DNA of 64,000 nt from the NCBI GenBank assembly GCA_965223755.1, contig CBDCXF010000002.1, positions 806,001 through 870,000 of the forward strand. Direction: 5' to 3'. The stretch comes from CBDCXF01 sp965223755. GTDB taxonomy: Bacteria > Acidobacteriota > Thermoanaerobaculia > Multivoradales > JAHEKO01. The notes under the pieces are model-generated. The model made no database searches. It was given only the letters and a program-made list of their open reading frames with translations, and had not been told where the DNA came from. The position numbers were made by a program, and so were the translations under genes. Shown one piece after another: positions 58,561-64,000 of the stretch (positions are counted from its first letter, which is position 1; the number at the start of each line of letters is the position of its first letter).

Positions 58561-58582
58561 CCTTGGAGCGCTGGCGCCAAGG
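58561..58582 (+). terminator. Possible weak terminator after rpoD
   Basis: CCTTGG / CCAAGG, a 6-bp perfect stem with a 10-base loop directly after the rpoD stop. There is no T-run, so intrinsic termination is doubtful. Confidence 0.25.
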
Positions 58583-58606
58583 CCATTCCGCACGGGATAG
58601 ACTTCA

Positions 58607-58635
58607 TTGACACGCTGATCGCGGATTCCTATGAT
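58607..58635 (+). promoter_or_regulatory. Sigma-70 promoter of tRNA-Asn
   Basis: TTGACA (58607-58612), a 17-base spacer, TATGAT (58630-58635): a perfect -35 and a 5/6 -10 at ideal spacing. The predicted start at ~58642 is ten bases before the mature tRNA 5' end. Confidence 0.88.
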
Positions 58636-58651
58636 CCGCCGTCAGCTTCGC

Positions 58652-58726
58652 TCCTCGGTAGCTCAGTGGTAGAGCGGTCGGCTGTTAACCGATTGGTCGG
58701 GGGTTCAAATCCCTCCCGAGGAGCCA
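58652..58726 (+). tRNA. tRNA-Asn (GTT anticodon)
   Basis: 75 nt with encoded CCA. Acceptor stem TCCTCGG/CCGAGGA, D arm TAGCTCAGTGGTAGAGC, anticodon stem-loop TCGGCTGTTAACCGA (GTT), T arm CGGGGGTTCAAATCCCTCC, discriminator G. All are typical for tRNA-Asn. Confidence 0.97.
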
Positions 58727-58753
58727 CTTCCTTTCCCTAGAATCGGCCGTTTC

Positions 58754-59512
58754 GTGATCGAAGTACTTCAACATCCCGGCGACGTCGTCGAACTCAAGTT
58801 CGCTCGGCCGCCCGCGAACGCTCTTTCCCCCGACTTTCTCGAAGAAATCCAGAAGCAAGTGCACGCCGCCGTTGACGGTGGCAAGCGAGCCGTGGTTCTT
58901 TCCGGCCAGCCCGGGATGTTCTCGGCCGGCCTCGATGTCCCCTACCTGCTCACTCTCGACCGAGACGGCATCAAGGACGCGTGGCGCGCTTTTTCCGACA
59001 CCGTGCGCCTGCTCGGAACGGCTCCGATTCCAGTCGTTGCCGCGATCACCGGGCACAGTCCCGCCGGCGGCGCCGTCCTGGCACTCGCCTGTGACTACCG
59101 AGTGATGGCGGAGGGAAACTTCACCATCGGACTCAACGAAGTCCGCGTGGGGATTCCGATTCCGCGCTTCATCTTCGAAATGGCCCGGCTGGCCCTGGGG
59201 CAGCGCAACGCTGAGACGGCATGTTCCACGGGCCATCTCCACACTCCGACCGAAGCTCTGCACACTGGTTTCGTAGACCGGGTCGTGGCTCCCGAAGAGG
59301 TGGTCCCCGCCGCGGTCGAGTGGTGCGCCCAATTAGTGGCGCTGCCGCCGCGAACCTATCGCTTGAGCCGCGCAACCGTTCGCTCCGACTTCGCCGCCAT
59401 CTTCGACCAGTTTGAAGATTCAGATCTGGAGGCGTTGACGGACGCCTGGTTCAATCCAGAGACCCAGGCAACTCTGCAAGCGTTGGTCGCGCACTTGGCG
59501 CAACGCAGTTAG
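58754..59512 (+). CDS. Enoyl-CoA hydratase/isomerase family protein, ECI1-like
   Basis: 252 residues from GTG 58754. Crotonase fold: oxyanion-hole strands MFSAGLDVPYL (~55-65) and ITGHSPAGGAVLALACDYRV (~98-117), then NFTIGLNEVRVGIP with Glu129. The first catalytic Glu of true hydratases (in GGGxE) is Val here, while the Glu in GLNE is kept. That is the pattern of delta3,delta2-enoyl-CoA isomerase (mitochondrial ECI1 has GLNET at the same place). It therefore probably shifts double bonds during breakdown of unsaturated fatty acids; substrate not shown. It stands alone between tRNA-Asn and an AT-rich insert. Confidence 0.87.
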   Translation: MIEVLQHPGDVVELKFARPPANALSPDFLEEIQKQVHAAVDGGKRAVVLSGQPGMFSAGLDVPYLLTLDRDGIKDAWRAFSDTVRLLGTAPIPVVAAITGHSPAGGAVLALACDYRVMAEGNFTIGLNEVRVGIPIPRFIFEMARLALGQRNAETACSTGHLHTPTEALHTGFVDRVVAPEEVVPAAVEWCAQLVALPPRTYRLSRATVRSDFAAIFDQFEDSDLEALTDAWFNPETQATLQALVAHLAQRS

Positions 59513-59542
59513 CAGCCCCGAAAGCACGTCGCATGATTAGAG

Positions 59543-59562
59543 CATCACCTGATGCGGTGATG
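59543..59562. repeat. Small inverted repeat downstream of the isomerase gene
   Basis: CATCACC-TGATGC-GGTGATG, 7-bp perfect stem, in the 205-base gap before 59718. There is no T-run. It may mark the 3' end of the isomerase mRNA. Confidence 0.35.
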
Positions 59563-59717
59563 ATCCGGCTCTATAGGTGGCAACAAACCATCAAAAGCAC
59601 ACAAGCCTCCTTTTGTCGCAAAAACACGACTGGCTTATTTCTGTATTCGCATGAATAGTACTTAACGGCCTATGGTAAGCTCTTTGCGTCCAGATTTTTT
59701 GTAGAGGAGGACTGGGT

Positions 59718-60515
59718 ATGAACCCACTCCAGAAAGTAACTGTTCAAAGAGCAAAACAAGGGACGGCGTTGGCACTACTAGTGTTAGCGACACTGGTCCT
59801 TTTTTCGACAGAACGGCTCTTTTCGCAAAAGAAAGAGGATCTGCTGCATTGGAAAACACTTTCCGATGACATTACTCCTCAGCAGCTAAGGACCGAGCGA
59901 ACAGACCCACAAGCAATTGCGCGCAGGCACGCGGAGGCCGTTCGTGAGGGGCGTATGCCTGATTTGCCAAACGGCTTGCGAGTAAAACGATTCGTAGACC
60001 CTTCGAGAACCCCTGAGCTTCTTTCGTTATGGGAGGCGTTCTTTTATCTCGCTGGGCCACTTGACGTTGAGTTGCAGTCTCTCCTCTTGTCCCACCTAGT
60101 TGACTTCGGATTTGAAGAAGAGATGGCAAAAACTATAGCTGACGAATGCGCCAGGTTCTCATCCTCTCTAGCAAAGAAAAGCGCGGATGCTGGAACTGTT
60201 TTGGAGGCGTTCTTCCAGCATGTTGATGCCCTGGCGGAAGGACAACAGGATGCTTCTCAGATTCGAAATCGTTTGGAGCGTTACGCTGCGGAAGGAAACG
60301 TTAAGTACCTCGCTCAACACATGGACATATCGGAGGACGAAGCAAATCTCTTCGCAACCGCCTTCTCAGGTCAATACAGTAGAGAGTTGGCTGAAGCAAC
60401 GTTGACCCAATTGGAAAGCCAATTAGATGCTGACGAATGGTGGTTATTCCGCGACTATCTACTGACGTATGTCCAAGATTCTGTTGGGGTGATTTTCGAG
60501 ACGATTGAAGAATGA
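59718..60515 (+). CDS. Unknown membrane-anchored or exported helical protein
   Basis: 265 residues; AGGAGG seven bases before ATG 59718 fixes the start. I do not recognise the family. Residues ~12-35 are hydrophobic (GTALALLVLATLVLFSTERL), with no clear cleavage site, so it may be a signal anchor. The rest is charged and predicted helical, including LWEAFFYLAGPLDVELQSLL, IRNRLERYAAEGNVKYLAQH and a C-terminal EWWLFRDYLLTYVQDSVG. Base composition is visibly more AT-rich than the flanking genes. The stop overlaps the start of the next gene (ATGA), so the two act or are made together. Possibly acquired by transfer. Confidence 0.75.
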   Translation: MNPLQKVTVQRAKQGTALALLVLATLVLFSTERLFSQKKEDLLHWKTLSDDITPQQLRTERTDPQAIARRHAEAVREGRMPDLPNGLRVKRFVDPSRTPELLSLWEAFFYLAGPLDVELQSLLLSHLVDFGFEEEMAKTIADECARFSSSLAKKSADAGTVLEAFFQHVDALAEGQQDASQIRNRLERYAAEGNVKYLAQHMDISEDEANLFATAFSGQYSRELAEATLTQLESQLDADEWWLFRDYLLTYVQDSVGVIFETIEE

Positions 60516-61132
60516 GATTGATAAAGAACGCAACTTTTGTGACTTTTGCAATCGTTCTTATGGCTGGCGGAGACGTGTTGTGGGCTGGTTCTTACCAGGC
60601 GATTAAGCCCACCTACCTCACGTCGGATTGGGCGAACTCGATCAAAGTCTCAGTAAAAGGAAGAGCTATTTTCTCTGGGACGGCAAATCGCAACACGTAC
60701 TTCATCGTCACGACCTCCACTAACACGCTCGCGTGGAACGCGCAAAACAAAAAGGAATGTTGGAGCCCGTACGGCATGGTCGATTCTTGCGTCGATATTG
60801 GCGAAGGGCACGGCCTTGGGTACACAGGGCTTCATACAGACGGAAAAGTCATAAAGTGTGAGACTTCCTATTGCATGGGTACGCTTGCGAGCCCAGTTTT
60901 GCCTTGTCCCACCAACAACTACTACTGGGGCTATGTCGAGGTCTTCCGTCCTGCGACACTCCAACACTATGCGTACAAAGAAGGAAACGCTGTAAGAATC
61001 CCCTGCGAAGGTACCGATCTCGACGGTGGTCCCTTCGAGCCCGACCCAGGATGCGTGGGCATCATCATCGATGGAAAATGTTGCGAGGACTGGATCTTCT
61101 GGGACGACTGGGTTTGCCTGGATGATTGGTAG
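60512..61132 (+). CDS. Unknown secreted cysteine-rich protein with Trp/Asp-rich tail
   Basis: 206 residues, start overlapping the previous stop (ATGA). The signal peptide (FVTFAIVLMAGGDVLWA, cleavage near LWAGS) leads to a beta-rich region (SIKVSVKGRAIFSGTANRN, YFIVTTSTNTLAWNAQNK). Ten cysteines are spread through the second half (ECWSPYGMVDSC, KCETSYC, PCP, PCE, GCVG, KCCED, VCLDDW), consistent with disulfides in the periplasm or outside. The protein ends in an unusual Trp/Asp-rich string (CCEDWIFWDDWVCLDDW). No family recognised. It is AT-rich like its partner. It may be a surface or secreted factor. Confidence 0.72.
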   Translation: MRLIKNATFVTFAIVLMAGGDVLWAGSYQAIKPTYLTSDWANSIKVSVKGRAIFSGTANRNTYFIVTTSTNTLAWNAQNKKECWSPYGMVDSCVDIGEGHGLGYTGLHTDGKVIKCETSYCMGTLASPVLPCPTNNYYWGYVEVFRPATLQHYAYKEGNAVRIPCEGTDLDGGPFEPDPGCVGIIIDGKCCEDWIFWDDWVCLDDW

Positions 61133-61170
61133 AGGGTAGGCAGCTCTAACAACTTTCAGGTGTTATTGGG

Positions 61171-62583
61171 CTAAGGGAAGATTCCCAGCTCGTCGTAGCA
61201 CAACGCGATCTTGTCGATCGCCACGACGAATGCGGCGGTGCGCAAGTCAGTCGCGTGGTTGAGATTGTTGCGCGCTTCGCGAATCTGGTGAAAGGAGGAG
61301 ATCATCGTCTCCTCCAAGCCGGAGTTGACGAGGTCCTCTTCTCCGGCTCCGCGCACCGAGTTCATCCAGTCGTCCTCGTCGATCTCGCGCCCGGTGAGAT
61401 TCTCGACCACACCCATGAGTCGTCCAAAGGATTGCTCGGCGTAGCGCTTCTGCATGCGCCCAAAGCGCATGTGGGAGAGATTTTTGGTCCACTCGAAATA
61501 GGAAACGGTGACGCCGCCGGCATTGAGGAAGGTGTCGGGAAGGACCGTGACGCCGCGTTCGGCGAGTATCTCGTCGGCTTCGGCGCTGGTTGGTCCGTTG
61601 GCCGCCTCGGCGATAATTTTGGCCTGGATGCCGGCGGCGTTGTCCGAGGTGATCTGGTTCTCGAGCGCGGCCGGCACCAGGATGTCGCACTCTTTCTCCA
61701 GGGCGTCTTTGCTGGTGACGAGATTGTCAGCGCCGGGAAAATTGAGAATCGAGCCGGTGGCGGCGCGGTGCTCAACGACCGCCTCGAGATCTAGTCCGTC
61801 GTTGCTGTAGATCGCGCCCTCGTACTCGGCCAATCCGACCAGAACCGCTCCCGCTTCGGAGAGAAATTTGGCGGCATGGTAACCGACGTTGCCCAGGCCC
61901 TGGACGATGACTCGCTTGCCCTCGATTCCCGGTTCGAGGCCGAGTTCCTTCATGTCGTCGGCCTGATCGCAGGCCTCGCGAATGCCGAAGAAGACTCCGC
62001 GCCCGGTGGCTTCGAGGCGGCCGCGAATACCCCCTTGAGCGAGAGGCTTGCCGGTGACGCAGCCGAGCGAGTTGAGTTCGCCGGCGGTCATGCTCATGTA
62101 GGTATCGGCGATCCAGGCCATTTCTCTCGGGCCAGTGCCGAAATCCGGCGCCGGAACGTCGACGCCGGGGCCGATGAAGTTCTTGCGCACCAATTCAAAG
62201 GCATAGCGACGGGTGATGCGCTCGAGCTCCGCCTTCGAGTACTGCTTACTGTCAATACGGATGCCACCCTTGGCGCCACCGAAGGGCACGTCAACGAGCG
62301 CGCATTTATAGGTCATGAGCGCCGCCAGCGCCCGTACTTCATCTTCGTTGACGCCGAGGCTGTAGCGAATGCCGCCCTTGGTGGGCAGTTTGTGGTGGCT
62401 GTGCTCGGCGCGCCAAGCGTGGATGGTTTCGATCGAACCATCGTCGCGGTGAATCGGAAAAGTGACGTGGTAGACCGAGTTGCAAGCTCGAATCTGGGCC
62501 AGCAGTGCTTCGTCGTAGTCGGTCAAGGCGGCGGCCTTGTCGAACGACCGATTTACGTCGCGATAAAAATTGCGTCCACTCAT
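61171..62583 (-). CDS. gdhA: Glutamate dehydrogenase (Glu/Leu/Phe/Val family)
   Basis: 470 residues. It interconverts glutamate with 2-oxoglutarate and ammonia using NAD(P). Seen: HSHHKLPTKGGIRYSLGVNE (substrate Lys65 and Lys69), MTYKCALVDVPFGGAKGG (Lys93 and Lys105), the core VPAPDFGTGPREMAWIADTY, the nucleotide-binding VIVQGLGNVGYHAAKFL, and PDTFLNAGGVTVSYFEWTKN. The sequence is closest to glutamate rather than leucine dehydrogenases, judged by the Lys pattern and length. It begins 4 bases after the stop of the upstream gene, so it is probably cotranscribed with it. Confidence 0.93.
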   Translation of the reverse strand: MSGRNFYRDVNRSFDKAAALTDYDEALLAQIRACNSVYHVTFPIHRDDGSIETIHAWRAEHSHHKLPTKGGIRYSLGVNEDEVRALAALMTYKCALVDVPFGGAKGGIRIDSKQYSKAELERITRRYAFELVRKNFIGPGVDVPAPDFGTGPREMAWIADTYMSMTAGELNSLGCVTGKPLAQGGIRGRLEATGRGVFFGIREACDQADDMKELGLEPGIEGKRVIVQGLGNVGYHAAKFLSEAGAVLVGLAEYEGAIYSNDGLDLEAVVEHRAATGSILNFPGADNLVTSKDALEKECDILVPAALENQITSDNAAGIQAKIIAEAANGPTSAEADEILAERGVTVLPDTFLNAGGVTVSYFEWTKNLSHMRFGRMQKRYAEQSFGRLMGVVENLTGREIDEDDWMNSVRGAGEEDLVNSGLEETMISSFHQIREARNNLNHATDLRTAAFVVAIDKIALCYDELGIFP

Positions 62584-62587
62584 ACTG

Positions 62588-64000
62588 CTACCGCTTCATG
62601 CGGCTCCCTTGTTCCTCTTCGGTCAGTATCCAACTGACCAGTTTGCCCGGCTGGATGTCTCCACCGGTGCTCCAAAACGCCGAGTTGCGCATGAACCGGC
62701 TCGAACTGTCGTTCTCCGGAATGGCTTCGATTTGCGCGAAAATGGTCTCCATCCGGGACTTCCACTTGGCGCAGTTGGATTGGCGTAGATCCACCCAGCC
62801 TCCCTCAACCCACTCTTCGAGCTTGTCGTCGGTGACCTCCTCGTCGACCGCCGCACTGGGCACCAAGGCGTGGGCGCCCCGCACCATGCGTCGATCTTGG
62901 AGAAGAATGGGGATTCCGATCGAAATGATCTCGCTGGCGCAGTGCTGATCCTCGATAATGCGACGATTCAACCTCTCGGTGATTTCCTCGCTGCTCGCTG
63001 CAGCCACCGCACGCATGGATCCGAATTCCTCGCGCAGGAGATGAGCCTCGAAGAGCAGCTTCGAATTGCGCGGCGGGCCGAGCATTTCGAAAGCAACGCT
63101 CTTGGTCGGGTAGTTTTCCTGCAACCGATTCATCTCTTCCAAAGCAAAATGCCGCAGCACTCCGGCTCGATAAGTCGGGCCGAGAACCGCGTTGTCCAAT
63201 GCGTTGATGATGTCGTGGCCGGTGTTGCCACCTTCGATTTCGTAGATCAAATAGCGAGCGATCTCTTCGGGAGTGACGAACTCCATCTGGGAAGCAGTGG
63301 TCAAAAGCGCAAATTCTTCGGTGGAAAAGATGCCGTTCTCCCCGGTATCGATGAACACAGTCTCCAGTTGCTCATCGGTGACCGTTGCCGCCTCGGGATC
63401 GTCGGTGGAGAACCGCTCACCGATCGGCCGTGGCTCCGAGGTCATCAGCCACACTGGATTGCGACCGCGCGAAATCGGCCCCGCTGCGATCCTCTTCCAG
63501 GCGATCGCCGCGGCGGGTTTGATTTCCTTGGTGATCGGTGCTCCAGGAGTACGAGCCATCAGAAACAAGAGCATGGAATGTGCTCCGGCCAGGGCGCTCT
63601 TGGACAGCAATGTCCGGCTGGGTTTTTCTTCGGAGTGCGTGTAGGGAATGTTGAGGCCCATGCCACCGGTGCCGCTGGTGCCGACTTTGAGGTAGATGCG
63701 CGTTTCGGCTTCGACCATGCCTCGGTAGAGGACCTGGATGTGCCGGATTAACCGCGGGATGTAGAGGGCTTCAATGAGTTCTTTCGCCGCCGCCGACTCC
63801 ACCTCGCCGTGATCGACCTGTTGGCGCACCGTCGAAGCTGACTTGAACAGGTCGCGATAGGCGATCCCGGTGGCGGTGTTGACGCAGTCAATGACGATAT
63901 CGGGGGTGCGGTCTTGAAGAAGCCCGTAGAGTCGAAATGCTGGCAGATCTTGGTCGCGAAGCTGCTCTAACTGCAGCTCGTGTGTCCGCCCGGCATCGAC
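62588..64000 (-). CDS. Partial conserved protein of unknown function upstream of gdhA
   Basis: The frame is open to the right edge, so ~470 C-terminal residues are visible and the N-terminus is missing. The visible start contains DRTPDIVIDCVNTATGIAY, which looks like a Rossmann-type strand-turn-helix, and later LKVGTSGTGGMGLNIPYTHS, a Gly-rich loop, with TLLSKSALAGAHSMLLFLMA. This suggests a nucleotide-binding enzyme, perhaps of the dehydrogenase/epimerase class, but I cannot name a family. The C-terminal half is helical and charged, ending EEQGSRMKR. It is tightly linked to gdhA (4 bases). GTG 63829 is an internal codon, not a start. Confidence 0.7.
   Translation of the reverse strand, partial: VDAGRTHELQLEQLRDQDLPAFRLYGLLQDRTPDIVIDCVNTATGIAYRDLFKSASTVRQQVDHGEVESAAAKELIEALYIPRLIRHIQVLYRGMVEAETRIYLKVGTSGTGGMGLNIPYTHSEEKPSRTLLSKSALAGAHSMLLFLMARTPGAPITKEIKPAAAIAWKRIAAGPISRGRNPVWLMTSEPRPIGERFSTDDPEAATVTDEQLETVFIDTGENGIFSTEEFALLTTASQMEFVTPEEIARYLIYEIEGGNTGHDIINALDNAVLGPTYRAGVLRHFALEEMNRLQENYPTKSVAFEMLGPPRNSKLLFEAHLLREEFGSMRAVAAASSEEITERLNRRIIEDQHCASEIISIGIPILLQDRRMVRGAHALVPSAAVDEEVTDDKLEEWVEGGWVDLRQSNCAKWKSRMETIFAQIEAIPENDSSSRFMRNSAFWSTGGDIQPGKLVSWILTEEEQGSRMKR

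Noticed and set aside
1..64000. CRISPR arrays, insertion sequences, prophage genes, rRNA
   Set aside because: No regularly spaced repeats, transposase, integrase or phage structural motifs, or rRNA sequence were seen.

Overview
The window reads as a piece of an Acidobacteriota chromosome. The reasons are four secreted proteins of the VWFA-related Acidobacterial domain family (TIGR03436), Oar-like TonB-dependent receptors with an N-terminal carboxypeptidase-regulatory domain, several FG-GAP/ASPIC-UnbV lipoproteins, many TPR lipoproteins, a high-GC coding style and frequent GTG/TTG starts. The class cannot be fixed from the sequence alone. No insertion sequence, prophage, CRISPR array or rRNA was seen.

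Left part (1-38.7 kb): an exported-protein region made of reiterated cassettes. Three times a TonB-dependent receptor (1-683 partial, 7286-10183, 31989-34919) is followed on the same strand by an ASPIC/FG-GAP beta-propeller lipoprotein that is translationally coupled or closely linked to a TPR lipoprotein (3424/5124, 12362/14052, 34996/36738). Cassette 1 also has two secreted carboxypeptidase-regulatory-domain/TPR proteins, and cassette 2 a lipid-anchored alkaline-phosphatase-superfamily/TPR protein. Between cassettes 2 and 3 (15.7-31.7 kb) lie four TIGR03436 proteins (two on each strand), a membrane flavoprotein-polyferredoxin fusion, a secreted protein gene split by a frameshift, a von Willebrand A protein with an intact MIDAS motif, another regulatory-domain/TPR protein and a fourth TPR lipoprotein. 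Lipoboxes on the propeller and TPR partners suggest that receptor, propeller and TPR protein meet at the outer membrane, a layout reminiscent of SusC/SusD uptake pairs. The substrate is unknown.

Middle (38.8-51.2 kb): a long leftward run of mostly housekeeping genes, many overlapping by 1-4 bases: slt, a tRNA with CAU anticodon, a zinc-ribbon coiled-coil protein, an RNase HI family gene, yggS, a small unknown gene, an AbiEii-like nucleotidyltransferase with an altered active site, hutI, a phosphotransacetylase gene, purD, ricT, hfq, pdxA and serS.

Right part (51.3-64 kb): a rightward run with a BamE-like lipoprotein and the macromolecular synthesis cluster rpsU-mutS2-dnaG-rpoD (mutS2 sits between rpsU and dnaG), then tRNA-Asn with a consensus promoter and an enoyl-CoA isomerase-like gene. 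A more AT-rich two-gene insert (59718-61132) codes for unrecognised exported proteins. Leftward gdhA and a truncated gene of unknown function close the window.
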